Assembly: GCF_921293875.1 (NCBI RefSeq)
Contig: NZ_CAKLDI010000001.1
Coordinates: 1,675,915 to 1,739,914, forward strand
Direction: 5' to 3'
Source of the DNA: Vibrio stylophorae
GTDB lineage: Bacteria > Pseudomonadota > Gammaproteobacteria > Enterobacterales > Vibrionaceae
Length of the DNA stretch: 64,000 bases
Below the pieces are notes generated by a model. The model ran no database searches and was not told the origin of the DNA. It was given only the letters and a program-made list of their open reading frames with translations. Of this stretch, positions 1 to 9,749 are shown in pieces (within the stretch, counting starts at the first letter, position 1; each line of letters begins with the position of its first letter). The position numbers were made by a program, and so were the translations under genes.

Positions 1-2500
1 CCTTAATGTGCTGCGCTTTCCCATTGGGTTTAAAGGGCACCACCAGCGGCTTTTTATTGAGTGATTTCGCCAGTTGCACAAAGTCCGCTACCACATCCGC
101 ATCGTAATAGGTGGTAAAAGGATCTTGCACAATTAGCATGTAATCTTGGCGCTCATTTTCAGACAGCGCTTCTAACCATTGCAAATCAAAACGGCTGGCA
201 TGCTCATCTTTGAGCTGCTGCTTGAGCGTTGGTACCGAAAGCTTCGGTGTATCCACATACCCCACCAGCGCTTTGGTTGCGATTTGCGCAATCTTTGGCT
301 GCGTAGCCAAGTTCACCAAACGCGGCATCGCGCCCATGATCGGTAACAAGGTCTCAATATTGGCCACCAAATGATCTTTGGCTGGGCGCAAATAACGGGT
401 GTGATAAAGCTGAATAAAACGAGCACGAAAACTCGGCACATCCACCTTAATCGGACACTGGCTAGCGCATGCTTTACAGGCCAAACAGCCCTGCATGGCA
501 TCCATTACTTCGTGTGAAAAATCGTATTGCTTGGATTTGAGCAAACTGTTTTTCACTTTGGATACCAATGTCAGCATGGATGGCGTTTTATCCATCAGCT
601 TTTGCTCAATCGCAAGAATATCCACGCCTTGCTCGCTCAGTTGACGCAACCATTCGCGCACTAAACCGGCACGACCTTTTGGTGATTGGCGGCGATCCCA
701 GCTAATTTTCAGCGATGGACACATCGGCGATGCGCTGTCGTAGTTAAAGCACAAGCCATTGCCATTACACTCCATGGCTGCGCGAAAACTATCACGGGTT
801 TGTACTGGAATTTGACGGTCAAAGGCGCCGCGTTTTTTATCGCTGACCTTAACCAAAGCAGCCTCTGAGCCAAGCGGCGTACAAATTTTGCCTGGATTTA
901 AACGGTTATGCGGATCAAAGCTGGCTTTAATGCGACGAAGCTCAGTAAAGAGCTCGTCACCAAAAAATTCTGGACCATATTCAGAGCGAAAACCCTTACC
1001 ATGCTCACCCCACATCAAGCCGCCATATTTCGCCACTAGCGCGACCACTTGGTCTGAAATCGTTTGCATCAAGCGCTCTTGCTCAGGATCGCACAAATCC
1101 AGTGCAGGTCGCACATGGAGCACACCCGCATCAACGTGACCAAACATACCGTAAGCCAACTGATGACTATCGAGCAGGGTGCGAAACTCACCAATAAAAT
1201 CGGCCAAATTCTCCGGTGGCACGCAGGTATCTTCAGTAAAGGCGACAGGTTTGGCTGCGCCTTTTGCTGCGCCAAGTAAGCCAACCGCTTTTTTACGCAT
1301 GCCGTAGATTTTGCCAATACTGGCCAGATCATCGGTAAGCTGATAACCAATCACACCAGCGCTTTCATCGGCAATCAGTGCGTCCAATGTTTGGCATAGC
1401 GAGGCAACTTTGGCATCAATTTCAGCTTTATCTTGGCCGGCAAACTCGACGATGTTGATCCCTAGCATCTCTTTGCCAGGGACATCGGTGAGCAGATCTT
1501 TGACCGTGTGCCACACCATATCTTGCTGCGCCAAATTCAGCACTTTGGAATCGATGGTTTCCACAGACAATGCGCTGGCAGCAACCATCACAGGTGCATT
1601 GCGAAGCGCCGAATCAAAGCTGTCATATTTGACATTAATTAGGGTGCGCACTTTGGGAATCGGCGTGATATTGAGCTTGGCTTCCGTTAAAAACGCCAAA
1701 GAGCCTTCTGAGCCACACAAAATGCGGGTTAAATCGAACTCTGATAGATCGTCATTAAAGACATGTTTGAGATCGTACCCAGTTAAAAAGCGATTGAGCG
1801 GTGGGAATTTATCAAGAATCTGTTGGCGCTTATCACGGCATACCTGCGCCGTAGTGGCCACTGCGCCGCCCGCTAACCCCTCTTTATTTGAGAGTGCATC
1901 AATTTGGCTCGCTGCTACTTTTTCAGTTTCCAGCACAGAGCCATCCACCAATACGGCGGTGAGTCCAAGCACGTGATCGGAGGTTTTACCGTAAGCCAAA
2001 GAGCCCTGACCCGAGGCATCGGTATTAATCATCCCGCCAATGGTGGCGCGATTACTGGTAGAAAGCTCTGGGGAGAAGAAATAACCGTAGGGACGCAAGG
2101 CATCATTGAGCTGATCTTTAATCACGCCGGTTTGTACCCGCGCCCAGCCTTGCTCAATGTTAATTTCCAGCACGCGATTCATATGCCGAGACAGATCAAC
2201 CACAACACCCGAAGTCAAAGCTTGGCCATTGGTCCCTGTGCCGCCACCGCGCGGAGAAAATTGAATCGCTGTGTAGGCTTGTTTTTGCCCCAAGCGGCCA
2301 ATCAGCACTAGATCTGCGGTATTTTTTGGATGCAACACAGCTTGCGGCAATACTTGATAAACACTGTTGTCCGTTGCAACAGCAAGACGCGCACCATAGC
2401 TCGTCTCAATATCGCCAGCAAATCCTTGGTTTTTTAATTCGTCGAGATAGGCAAGCACAGTGGCATTCACACTATGCTGCTTGGTAAGTGCAGGTAACAT
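1..2500 (-). CDS. ydiJ: YdiJ-type FAD/Fe-S oxidoreductase, 3' end outside window
   Basis: Only the first 833 codons are in the window; the gene runs off the left edge. The start ATG (2498-2500) follows AAGGAGAG. The N-terminal half is an FAD-binding (PCMH/VAO type) domain with the Gly-rich stretch SPRGGGTGTNG and then GGMINTDASGQGS. Near the cut end a [4Fe-4S] ferredoxin motif CxxCxxCxxxCP (CLACKACASQCP, bases about 447-500) precedes the region where YdiJ has its cysteine-rich domain. E. coli YdiJ is about 1018 residues, so roughly 180 residues are missing. This family oxidises D-2-hydroxyacids such as D-lactate or D-2-hydroxyglutarate and passes electrons to the respiratory chain; the exact substrate is inferred. 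It is transcribed separately from ldtD (155 bp gap). Confidence 0.9.
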   Translation of the reverse strand, partial: MLPALTKQHSVNATVLAYLDELKNQGFAGDIETSYGARLAVATDNSVYQVLPQAVLHPKNTADLVLIGRLGQKQAYTAIQFSPRGGGTGTNGQALTSGVVVDLSRHMNRVLEINIEQGWARVQTGVIKDQLNDALRPYGYFFSPELSTSNRATIGGMINTDASGQGSLAYGKTSDHVLGLTAVLVDGSVLETEKVAASQIDALSNKEGLAGGAVATTAQVCRDKRQQILDKFPPLNRFLTGYDLKHVFNDDLSEFDLTRILCGSEGSLAFLTEAKLNITPIPKVRTLINVKYDSFDSALRNAPVMVAASALSVETIDSKVLNLAQQDMVWHTVKDLLTDVPGKEMLGINIVEFAGQDKAEIDAKVASLCQTLDALIADESAGVIGYQLTDDLASIGKIYGMRKKAVGLLGAAKGAAKPVAFTEDTCVPPENLADFIGEFRTLLDSHQLAYGMFGHVDAGVLHVRPALDLCDPEQERLMQTISDQVVALVAKYGGLMWGEHGKGFRSEYGPEFFGDELFTELRRIKASFDPHNRLNPGKICTPLGSEAALVKVSDKKRGAFDRQIPVQTRDSFRAAMECNGNGLCFNYDSASPMCPSLKISWDRRQSPKGRAGLVREWLRQLSEQGVDILAIEQKLMDKTPSMLTLVSKVKNSLLKSKQYDFSHEVMDAMQGCLACKACASQCPIKVDVPSFRARFIQLYHTRYLRPAKDHLVANIETLLPIMGAMPRLVNLATQPKIAQIATKALVGYVDTPKLSVPTLKQQLKDEHASRFDLQWLEALSENERQDYMLIVQDPFTTYYDADVVADFVQLAKSLNKKPLVVPFKPNGKAQHIK

Positions 2501-2655
2501 TGCTCTCCTTGTCCAGTTTCAACGCCGCAATCAATCGCGGTCTCTGGCTTTTCAGTGCCCACACTTTAACCCACAATCGAATGAAGACAAAGCAGCAAGG
2601 CCATCATCCCCCTGAAAATGGCTATATTTTTTGCCGAACTTCAATGCCTTGGTTG

Positions 2656-4377
2656 TTAACCCTGTGGTGTGGGTTTGGGGGAGTCGAAATGATAAATATC
2701 ATCTCGAAATTGCACTTCACCCTGCTCATCCACCCAAGCCGTTTGATAAATCGCATAGGTCGGAATTTGCTGATGCACGGGCAAATATTTGGTTTCAGTC
2801 TGCTCAAAATAGCGCGCCATGCTGGTATCGCGATAACCTGAGTGGGTTAATAGCGCCACAGCCAAAGCATCGGCCTGCTCTACACGAATACAACCTGAGC
2901 TTAATGCCCGCTGGGATTTTTCAAATAGTCCTTTGGCATTGGTGTCATGCAGATAAATGGCGCTGGTATTAGGCATGGAGAATTTATATTTTCCGAGCGC
3001 ATTCCAGCTGCCGGGGCGCTGGCGCAACCTGTAACGAAATGACTTGGGTGTCACTGTGGTCCAATCGATGGTATGCACTGCAATTTCAGGCGAGTCATGA
3101 CGCCAACCATCAATAATCTGATAGTGATTCATCAAAAGGTAACTGGGGTCAAGCTGCGCTTTTGGCAAAATATCTTTTTGCTGAATCGAGCGCGGCACAT
3201 TCCACGCAGGATTGACTACGAGCGTATTAATTCGAGAATCAAAAATGGGCGTTTGGCGACTAGGACGGCCAACAATCACTTTGCTGGCCAATACATGCTC
3301 TTGGTTGAGCCATAAATCCAACTGATATGCCGGAATATTCACCAGCAATAAATTGTCTTGCCCTGCTGGCCATAGTCTTGCCCTTTCGGCATTGAGCGCC
3401 AGTAATTGATAGCGTTTACGATTGGAGATAAACAGCCACTGCCAAGTGTTAGGTCCTATCACCCCATCCACTTTTAAGCCATGTCGCGCTTGAAATGCCT
3501 CAACGGCGCTAACCAATACCGCGTTGTAGCGCTCTGGGGCGGACTCTTGCAGGCCTAGCGCCCCCACTAACGCCTCACTTATCTCGGGCGTGAGTTGTCG
3601 GCCATAACGAATGACGCCAGGATATTCGGGGACTTGAAATTGAGAAGGACTGAGATCCAATTGATTCATCGCATGTACGAGCTTGTGATATTGCACAGAG
3701 CCTGGCTGCTGGCGCTTTAACCAAAGGGCGATATCTTGCTGCAGCGCAATTTGCAACTCTCGAATCATGCCCTGTGAAGGTGGCGCAATACGAATGATCG
3801 GCTCTTGATGAAATAACCAAGTGCGCCCTTTTTCAGAAAGCTGCTCAAGGTAGCTGGCATAGAGTAGCAAGCTGTCAGTAGCAATATATTCAAATTGCGC
3901 CCAATGCTGACTTTGATACAGCTCATGCAACATCTGATACCGATGGGCAAAATCATCATAAATACCGCTATGCGCCATAGTATGAAAGGCTTGCAACAGT
4001 TGTAATTTGGCTTCATCACTTTGCCAAATCGACGCATCGCGTCGGTTCGCATTTAAAATCGCATGCGCTTGGCTATATTCGCTTTGCAAACCAGAAAATG
4101 AGTGCACACCATGCACCATGGGCACAGCCCCAGCATATCCAGTCGCACGTTGATAATAGGGATGCCAAGAGCTCTTACCCAGCCGCTCTTGAGGAGGCAA
4201 ACGATAGGGACCGACGGCCACAATCTCATTGGTATCGAGTACAGATAAACGTTGCAATATCGGATCCGGCGGTACCGGAATCGTTGCGCTCACAGTCGAC
4301 GATTGCGAGCTTAGCAACGACACCAGAATCAGAATGCGCAGATCAGAAAGCGCTGATGTCCAGTTGCGTAGACTCAT
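2656..4377 (-). CDS. ldtD: L,D-transpeptidase, LdtD (YcbB) type
   Basis: 573 residues with an N-terminal signal/anchor (hydrophobic residues about 13-31), so periplasmic. A peptidoglycan-binding domain lies at about 250-318 (AFQARHG..DGVIGPNTWQWL). The YkuD catalytic domain follows, with His477 (YLHDTN) and the nucleophile Cys495 in SSGCIR, matching the family motif HX14-17[S/T]HGChN with the usual YcbB variation. It makes 3-3 meso-DAP cross-links between peptidoglycan stem peptides, the mode that bypasses penicillin-binding proteins. E. coli YcbB is 615 residues. GGAA lies just before the ATG. No terminator is visible after the stop. Confidence 0.93.
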   Translation of the reverse strand: MSLRNWTSALSDLRILILVSLLSSQSSTVSATIPVPPDPILQRLSVLDTNEIVAVGPYRLPPQERLGKSSWHPYYQRATGYAGAVPMVHGVHSFSGLQSEYSQAHAILNANRRDASIWQSDEAKLQLLQAFHTMAHSGIYDDFAHRYQMLHELYQSQHWAQFEYIATDSLLLYASYLEQLSEKGRTWLFHQEPIIRIAPPSQGMIRELQIALQQDIALWLKRQQPGSVQYHKLVHAMNQLDLSPSQFQVPEYPGVIRYGRQLTPEISEALVGALGLQESAPERYNAVLVSAVEAFQARHGLKVDGVIGPNTWQWLFISNRKRYQLLALNAERARLWPAGQDNLLLVNIPAYQLDLWLNQEHVLASKVIVGRPSRQTPIFDSRINTLVVNPAWNVPRSIQQKDILPKAQLDPSYLLMNHYQIIDGWRHDSPEIAVHTIDWTTVTPKSFRYRLRQRPGSWNALGKYKFSMPNTSAIYLHDTNAKGLFEKSQRALSSGCIRVEQADALAVALLTHSGYRDTSMARYFEQTETKYLPVHQQIPTYAIYQTAWVDEQGEVQFRDDIYHFDSPKPTPQG

Positions 4378-4491
4378 TTTTCCACTCTTATGTTGTGTTT
4401 ACGTCAAGTATGGCAATCACGCGCCACTTTGCCGCTGAAATCACGATTTGACTGAAAAAATGATCGACTAATTTACAATCCGCCTCATCCA

Positions 4492-4524
4492 TAAGACGGC
4501 AACACTCACCTAAGACAGCAACAC
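4492..4524. repeat. short direct repeat, 14 bp at 19 bp spacing
   Basis: TAAGACRGCAACAC occurs at 4492-4505 and again at 4511-4524, differing at one base. It sits between the ldtD promoter side and the trpB terminator. No function is known to me; tandem binding half-sites or slippage are both possible. Confidence 0.5.
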
Positions 4525-4539
4525 AAACCTCGGCACATA

Positions 4540-4563
4540 AAAAAGCGCCGCAAGTGCGACGCC
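4540..4563 (-). terminator. rho-independent terminator of trpB
   Basis: On the minus strand the stem GCGTCGC / GCGGCGC (one G-U pair, loop ACTT) is followed by six T. It lies about 50 bp past the trpB stop. Confidence 0.85.
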
Positions 4564-4610
4564 TTTTCTCATCGGTTTTGACAAACCAGCTGATGCTAAA
4601 TATTGTGAAT

Positions 4611-5813
4611 TTATAGACCCAACTTATTGATTACAAAGTCAGTATCTTTATCGCCGCGGCCAGACAAGCACACCAGAATAGACGCCTCAGGTGACATGGT
4701 CGCCGCACGCTTCATGGCGTAAGCTACGGCATGGGCGCTCTCTAGCGCAGGGATAATCCCTTCAACGCGTGAAAGGGTCATAAAGGCATCTAGACACTCT
4801 TTGTCCGTAATACTTTCATAATTCACACGACCAATTTGTTTGAGGTACGAATGCTGCGGCCCAACGCCCGGATAATCCAAACCAGAGGCGATGGAGTAAA
4901 CCGGTAGCGGTTCACCCTGCTCGTCTTGCAGCAAATAGCATTTAAAACCATGGATCTCACCCGGTGTACCTTGGGCAATCGTCGCGGCATGCTGACCTGA
5001 ATCAAGACCAAGACCTGCTGGCTCAACACCGACAAGCTCGACATCAGACTCATTCAAAAAGCCAGTAAAGATCCCCATGGCATTACTACCACCGCCGACA
5101 CAAGCTGTGACTACATCTGGCATTTGACCACGCATCGCCAAAATTTGCTGATGCGCTTCAGTGCCAATGATGGCTTGAAAATCGCGAACCATCATTGGAA
5201 ATGGATGCGGGCCAACCACAGAGCCAATGGCATAGAAGAAGTTTTTCGGATCGCGCATAAATTCAATAAAGGCGCTATCGACAGCATCTTTGAGTGTTTG
5301 AGTGCCAAAATCCACAGACACCAATTTACAACCCAAAATCTTCATCTTGGAGACGTTTGGATGCTCTTTGGCAATATCAATAGCACCCATATGGATTTCA
5401 CATTCAATCCCCACCAAAGCACATGCGGTGGCCAATGCCACGCCGTGTTGACCTGCGCCCGTTTCAGCGATTACTTTGGTTTTGCCCATATGCTTAGCAA
5501 GCAACGCTTCACCCAAGCAATGGTTAATTTTGTGTGCACCCGTGTGGTTTAAATCTTCACGTTTTAGATAGATCTGCGCACCGCCCTGCTGCGCCGAAAG
5601 ACGCTTTGCATGATAAATGGGGCTTGGTCGTCCCACAAAGTGGGTAAAAAGCTCAGCAAGTTCTTGCTGAAATTCTGGGGTTTGACGAATCTCATGGTAG
5701 GCTTTGGCCGTCTCATCCATGACTGCTTTCAACTCAGCGGGCACATATTGGCCACCAAATTCACCAAAATATCCAAGTTCGTCTGGCATCGCGCCAAGTG
5801 TGACTGCTTTCAT
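4611..5813 (-). CDS. trpB: stand-alone tryptophan synthase beta chain
   Basis: 400 residues. TrpB is the PLP enzyme that condenses indole and serine to tryptophan. The PLP lysine is K95 (GAHKINH), the catalytic Glu is E117 (ETGAGQHG), the phosphate-binding loop is GGGSNAMG at 240-247, and the tail has SGRGDKD. It is not beside trpA or any other trp gene: ldtD lies downstream and an outer-membrane protein gene lies divergently upstream. The GAHKIN and GSVxGPHPFP wording resembles Gram-positive TrpB more than the E. coli enzyme, so this looks like a second, separately derived TrpB. A TrpR-like operator lies 20 bp before the ATG. Whether it works with a distant TrpA, or salvages indole alone, is inference. 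Confidence 0.93.
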   Translation of the reverse strand: MKAVTLGAMPDELGYFGEFGGQYVPAELKAVMDETAKAYHEIRQTPEFQQELAELFTHFVGRPSPIYHAKRLSAQQGGAQIYLKREDLNHTGAHKINHCLGEALLAKHMGKTKVIAETGAGQHGVALATACALVGIECEIHMGAIDIAKEHPNVSKMKILGCKLVSVDFGTQTLKDAVDSAFIEFMRDPKNFFYAIGSVVGPHPFPMMVRDFQAIIGTEAHQQILAMRGQMPDVVTACVGGGSNAMGIFTGFLNESDVELVGVEPAGLGLDSGQHAATIAQGTPGEIHGFKCYLLQDEQGEPLPVYSIASGLDYPGVGPQHSYLKQIGRVNYESITDKECLDAFMTLSRVEGIIPALESAHAVAYAMKRAATMSPEASILVCLSGRGDKDTDFVINKLGL

Positions 5814-5832
5814 TTGTTATCCCTACGACAAA

Positions 5833-5850
5833 ATACTTACTAACTAGTAC
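5833..5850 (-). promoter_or_regulatory. candidate TrpR operator upstream of trpB
   Basis: Read on the minus strand the site is GTACTAGTTAGTAAGTAT. It matches 14 of 18 positions of GTACTAGTTAACTAGTAC, the symmetric core of known TrpR operators. It lies between a weak promoter-like element (TTTTTG, 17 bp, TATTCA) and the trpB ATG, as expected for repression by TrpR with bound tryptophan. The left half-site is perfect; the right is degenerate. Confidence 0.65.
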
Positions 5851-5969
5851 ATGAATACATCATCCTCGCTTTTTCAAAAAGCGCAAGTCTTTGAACATCA
5901 AAAAATGTCAGTTTTCACAAAAAATATCGAGAAGAATGAACAAAAAACTGTTTTTTTTCGTTTGTTAGG

Positions 5970-5997
5970 TTGAGGTTACGAGAGAAGTTCGTAAACT
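5970..5997 (+). promoter_or_regulatory. possible sigma-70 promoter of the outer-membrane protein gene
   Basis: TTGAGG and TAAACT are separated by 16 bp, 31 bp before the ATG at 6029. The match to consensus is moderate. Confidence 0.35.
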
Positions 5998-6028
5998 ATG
6001 GCTATCAAACTATTTCAAGGTTCTCTCC

Positions 6029-6574
6029 ATGCTGAAAAAAGCACTCATTGCGAGCGCTCTTGTACTGAGCTCACAGGCTGCCGTTGCTGCAACCCCAATG
6101 AACACCATGAGTAACTTTAGTTACGACTATATGGATGTTCGTATTGGCCTTAGCCCACTCACTTATGGTGCTGGCTTTACTAAATCAATTCACCCCAATG
6201 CACATATAACTGGTCGCATTGACACTGAATTCGATCATGACTGGGATGCGGCTCTGGGTGTTGGTTTCCATGCACCAATTAATAACTGGGCAGATCTGAC
6301 CGGTGAAATTTTAGCGCGCTCAAGCAAATCACCACTTACCAATGATGATGATAAGTTTGGTGTTGAAGTCAATATTGGCGTTCGCCAATGGCTAGGGCCT
6401 CAATTGGAAGTGGGCGGCAACCTCGGTCACCTATCCATTGACAACAAAAACAAAGTCATTGGCTCTGTTTATGCGCGTTTCCACTCAACTGAGCTTTTCT
6501 CCGTTGGTGTTGAAGGCCGCTTTAACGACGCTTATGACGACCAAGCGATTTTCACCACTCGCTTTAAGTTCTAA
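6029..6574 (+). CDS. small outer-membrane beta-barrel protein, unknown role
   Basis: 181 residues. A clear Sec signal peptide (MLKK, hydrophobic core, cleavage near AVAA) precedes a mature chain of alternating polar/apolar beta strands ending TRFKF. The C-terminal Phe is the signature recognised by the BAM complex. The strand pattern suggests an eight-stranded barrel of the OmpX/OmpA size class, but I recognise no named family. It is monocistronic, followed by a strong terminator. A second unrelated-looking small barrel is encoded at 43474-44004. Confidence 0.8.
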   Translation: MLKKALIASALVLSSQAAVAATPMNTMSNFSYDYMDVRIGLSPLTYGAGFTKSIHPNAHITGRIDTEFDHDWDAALGVGFHAPINNWADLTGEILARSSKSPLTNDDDKFGVEVNIGVRQWLGPQLEVGGNLGHLSIDNKNKVIGSVYARFHSTELFSVGVEGRFNDAYDDQAIFTTRFKF

Positions 6575-6601
6575 GCTGTTTTCAGCAAAACACGACACAT
6601 C

Positions 6602-6632
6602 AAAAAGCAGCACTCAGTGCTGCTTTTTTTGT
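6602..6632 (+). terminator. rho-independent terminator
   Basis: AAGCAGCAC-TCA-GTGCTGCTT followed by a T tract, 30 bp after the outer-membrane protein stop. The A tract on the left makes it potentially bidirectional. Confidence 0.9.
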
Positions 6633-6818
6633 ATCTGCAATTTTTCACGAAACTTGAAAATCACCGTTCCGGTGCTATCCACAGCGAACCGCCCTGTACC
6701 ATCGGTTTTATCTATTGAATCAACTGCTCAATTCTTCTTTATTCTTCAAGGAAAGAGAGGCATATTGAGGCCATAATTTAAAACAGTCGCTAAGACAATC
6801 CCCGATAGGAGAGAAGGT

Positions 6819-7082
6819 ATGTTTGTTGTTATTTTTGGTCGCCCAGGTTGCCCATTCTGCGTTCGTGCAAAAGAGATTGCTGAAACCCTGCAAGAATCAC
6901 GTGATGACTTCAAATTTCGCTATGTCGATATTCATGCGGAAGGCATCAGCAAAGCAGACCTAGAAAAAACCGTCGGTAAACCAGTTGAGACCGTGCCACA
7001 GATCTTTATCGACCAAGAGCACATCGGTGGTTGCACTGATTTTGAAGCTTATGCAAAAGCCAATCTCGGCCTCTATCAATAA
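6819..7082 (+). CDS. grxA: glutaredoxin 1
   Basis: 87 residues, the length of E. coli GrxA (85). The dithiol active site is CPFC at residues 11-14, followed by the cis-proline motif TVPQIFI and the glutathione-binding GGCTDF. It reduces ribonucleotide reductase and protein disulfides with glutathione in the cytoplasm. The start has a strong AGGAGAGAAGGT-ATG site. In E. coli grxA also neighbours ybjL, so this is conserved synteny. I looked for an OxyR site upstream and saw no convincing one. Confidence 0.95.
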   Translation: MFVVIFGRPGCPFCVRAKEIAETLQESRDDFKFRYVDIHAEGISKADLEKTVGKPVETVPQIFIDQEHIGGCTDFEAYAKANLGLYQ

Positions 7083-7098
7083 GTTTTTTTGATGAATA

Positions 7099-7130
7099 GA
7101 AAGGCTCGCAGGTGCGAGCCTTTCTTTTTG
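7099..7130 (+). terminator. rho-independent terminator after grxA
   Basis: A 12-bp perfect stem GAAAGGCTCGCA / TGCGAGCCTTTC with loop GG, then a T tract. Confidence 0.92.
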
Positions 7131-7247
7131 ATAAGTTTTTCTTATGCGAGTGATGGATAAATGTCATCTTTCGCGCACTTAACAGCAGCATCAAATCAGG
7201 CATAATCGCCCCGTCTCCTTAATTTTGACTGCTCTGGACTCAAATCA

Positions 7248-8930
7248 GTGAATATTGACGTCGTCACCCTGCTTCATCAGCACGACATCCTTCTGTTGTT
7301 CGTTGTACTTGCTCTTGGCCTTTCCATTTCAAAAATTCGCCTGGGCAACCTCAAACTTGGTAATGCCATCGGCGTCTTATTAGCGTCTCTGGTGCTTGGC
7401 CATGCCGGATTTACCTTTACCGACGATGCTTTGACCATCGGCTTTATGCTGTTTATTTACTGTGTCGGCATTGAGGCCGGACCAAACTTTTTCGCAGTCT
7501 TTTTTAGGGATGGTAAGCACTACCTGTTGCTCGCCCTCATCGTGCTCGTCACCGCGATTGCCCTCACCTTAGTCCTTGAAAAAGTACTGGGCCTTGAATA
7601 TGGCTTAGCCACTGGCATGATGGCCGGCTCATTGACCGCAACGCCAGCGCTGGTCGGTGCTAAAGACGCGGTAAACTCAGGCCTTGGCGCCATTCCTGAT
7701 GGTTTAGATATTCCTTCAGTCATTAACAATATGAGTGTGGGCTACGCACTGGCTTATTTAGTGGGTTTACTCAGCCTTATTTTTTTGGCGCAGCTGCTAC
7801 CCCGCTTTCAAAAAGAAAAACTCTGCGATAGCGCTCAGCGCATTGCCATTGAGCGCGGCTTAGATGGCTCTAGCCAACGCAAAGTCTATCTACCTATTGT
7901 GCGTGCATATCGTGTCGGGCCTGAGCTTGTGAGCTGGGCTGAGGATAAAAGCTTGCGTGAGCTTGGTATTCACCGCCAGACCGGTTGTTATATTGAGCGC
8001 ATTCGTCGAAATGGCATCTTGGCAAAACCTGATGGTGACTACATTTTGCAAGAGGGCGATGAAATTGCCTTAGCAGGCTATCCGGACAGTCATGCGCGTC
8101 TTAACCCAAGTTTTCGTGAAGGCAAAGAGGTCTTTGATCGCGACCTGCTAGATCTACGCGTGGTTGAAGAGCAAATCGTGGTGAAAAATGATGGCATCGC
8201 AGGCAAACGCCTGAGCGATCTCAATCTGTCTGAGTTTGGCTGCTTTTTGAGTCGCGTGATCCGCGCGCAAATCGAGATGCCGATTGACCACAATATCGTC
8301 TTACAAAAAGGTGATATTTTAGAGGTCAGTGGTGAGCGAAGCCGTGTACTAGATTTAGCTGATCGCATCGGCTTTATCTCCATTCACAGCCAAATTGCTG
8401 ACCTTTTAGCATTCTGCAGCTTCTTTATTTTGGGATTGCTACTTGGCCTTGTCACCATGAACTTTGGCCAAGTGAAATTTGGACTGGGTAACTCTGCAGG
8501 CCTGCTGGTTGCAGGGATCACCCTGGGCTTCTTGCGAGCCAATCACCCAACCTTTGGCTATGTGCCACAAGGGGCACTCACCATGGCCAAAGATTTAGGA
8601 TTAATGGTCTTTATGGTGGGCATTGGCTTAAGTGCGGGCGGCAATATCATTGAGCATCTCAATGAAAATGGTAGCAAAATCATGCTCGCCAGCTTTCTAG
8701 TCAGCGTCGTGCCTGTGCTGGTCGCCTTTTTGTTTGGTGCCTATGTGCTAAAAATGAACCGCGCCCTACTCTTTGGCGCAATCATTGGCGCTCGAACCTG
8801 CGCACCGGCGATGGACATGATTAACGAGCAAGCGCGCAGTTCAATCCCTGCGCTGGGTTATGCCGGCACCTATGCTATCGCCAACGTGCTGCTGACCTTA
8901 GCCGGTACCTTAATGATTATCATGACTTAA
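7248..8930 (+). CDS. ybjL: YbjL-family AspT/YidE-type inner-membrane transporter
   Basis: 560 residues, collinear with E. coli YbjL (561). Two AspT-YidE duplication membrane domains (about residues 15-180 and 385-560) flank two TrkA-C (RCK_C) cytoplasmic domains (about 210-290 and 300-370, with [15 protein letters not shown] and [11 protein letters not shown]). The start is GTG; no better ATG lies nearby and the N-terminus aligns with MNI in E. coli. The family is related to the aspartate:alanine antiporter AspT; the YbjL substrate is not settled. Confidence 0.92.
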   Translation: MNIDVVTLLHQHDILLLFVVLALGLSISKIRLGNLKLGNAIGVLLASLVLGHAGFTFTDDALTIGFMLFIYCVGIEAGPNFFAVFFRDGKHYLLLALIVLVTAIALTLVLEKVLGLEYGLATGMMAGSLTATPALVGAKDAVNSGLGAIPDGLDIPSVINNMSVGYALAYLVGLLSLIFLAQLLPRFQKEKLCDSAQRIAIERGLDGSSQRKVYLPIVRAYRVGPELVSWAEDKSLRELGIHRQTGCYIERIRRNGILAKPDGDYILQEGDEIALAGYPDSHARLNPSFREGKEVFDRDLLDLRVVEEQIVVKNDGIAGKRLSDLNLSEFGCFLSRVIRAQIEMPIDHNIVLQKGDILEVSGERSRVLDLADRIGFISIHSQIADLLAFCSFFILGLLLGLVTMNFGQVKFGLGNSAGLLVAGITLGFLRANHPTFGYVPQGALTMAKDLGLMVFMVGIGLSAGGNIIEHLNENGSKIMLASFLVSVVPVLVAFLFGAYVLKMNRALLFGAIIGARTCAPAMDMINEQARSSIPALGYAGTYAIANVLLTLAGTLMIIMT

Positions 8931-8963
8931 TCGCGTTCATCGTCTCGACCAAGCACGCATTTC

Positions 8964-8998
8964 GCGCTGATTTAGCTGACCCAAGGCTGAATCAGCGC
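8964..8998. other. 13-bp imperfect hairpin between ybjL and phoP
   Basis: GCGCTGATTTAGC pairs with GCTGAATCAGCGC (one T-G mismatch) around a 9-nt loop. No T tract follows (it runs into CCCCTCCCC), so it is not a classical terminator. It may help end ybjL transcription or be a processing structure. Confidence 0.5.
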
Positions 8999-9074
8999 CC
9001 CTCCCCAACTACCCTTCAATCTAATAAAATGCTATGTTGTGAGCAACTTATATCGATATGACTGGAGCTCAACA

Positions 9075-9749
9075 ATGCGCATTTTAGTGGTAGAAGACGA
9101 CCCAATCCTAAGTCATCACATCAAATCTCAACTTTCAGAGCTCGGCCATCAAGTGCTGTGCGCTGGCACCGCCAAAGAGGGGCTCTTTTTTGCCAAAGAT
9201 TACCCCAATGATGTGGCCATTGTTGATTTAGGTTTGCCAGACAAAGATGGCATTAGCCTGATTAAAGAGATGCGCGCTGCTGATTTACGCTTTCCTATTT
9301 TGGTGCTGACTGCTCGCTCCAACTGGCAAGACAAAGTGGCAGGTCTCGATGCTGGCGCCGATGACTACATCGTGAAGCCGTTCCAAAAAGAAGAGATTGT
9401 CGCACGCCTCAATGCGCTGGTTCGCCGTAGCTCAGGCTTTGTTAAACCTGAAATGACCGCAGATAGCATTCATGTCGATCTGCTGGCGAAATCAGTACGT
9501 GTCAACGATAACCTACTTGAGCTCACCGCCTTTGAATATGACTTACTTGAGTATTTAATGCGCCATTCACGCCAAGTGGTCTCTAAACAGCGCTTGCTTG
9601 ATGTACTTTATGAGGACCAAGAAGGCGATCCAAATACCATTGAAGTAATGATTAGCCGTATTCGTAAAAAAATTGCGAATGCCGGCCAAGAAAACCCAAT
9701 TTCGACCATTCGTGGCCAAGGCTATATCTTTGAGATCCAAGCACAATGA
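9075..9749 (+). CDS. phoP: response regulator, PhoP type
   Basis: 224 residues from ATG 9075, which follows GGAG and gives the E. coli PhoP length (223); a start 12 codons upstream is possible but adds an unconserved tail. The receiver domain has acidic residues E7-D9, phospho-acceptor D51 (VDLGLPDKDG) and K at DDYIVKPF. An OmpR-type winged-helix DNA-binding domain fills the rest (LTAFEYDLLEYL...IRGQGYIFE). The stop overlaps the sensor gene as ATGA, so the pair is translationally coupled. I infer Mg2+/cationic-peptide signalling from PhoP/PhoQ similarity; Vibrio has related OmpR-type pairs, so the signal is not certain. Confidence 0.88.
   Translation: MRILVVEDDPILSHHIKSQLSELGHQVLCAGTAKEGLFFAKDYPNDVAIVDLGLPDKDGISLIKEMRAADLRFPILVLTARSNWQDKVAGLDAGADDYIVKPFQKEEIVARLNALVRRSSGFVKPEMTADSIHVDLLAKSVRVNDNLLELTAFEYDLLEYLMRHSRQVVSKQRLLDVLYEDQEGDPNTIEVMISRIRKKIANAGQENPISTIRGQGYIFEIQAQ

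Noticed and set aside
6633-6818. OxyR site upstream of grxA
   Set aside because: No ATAG/CTAT spaced pattern of sufficient quality was found.
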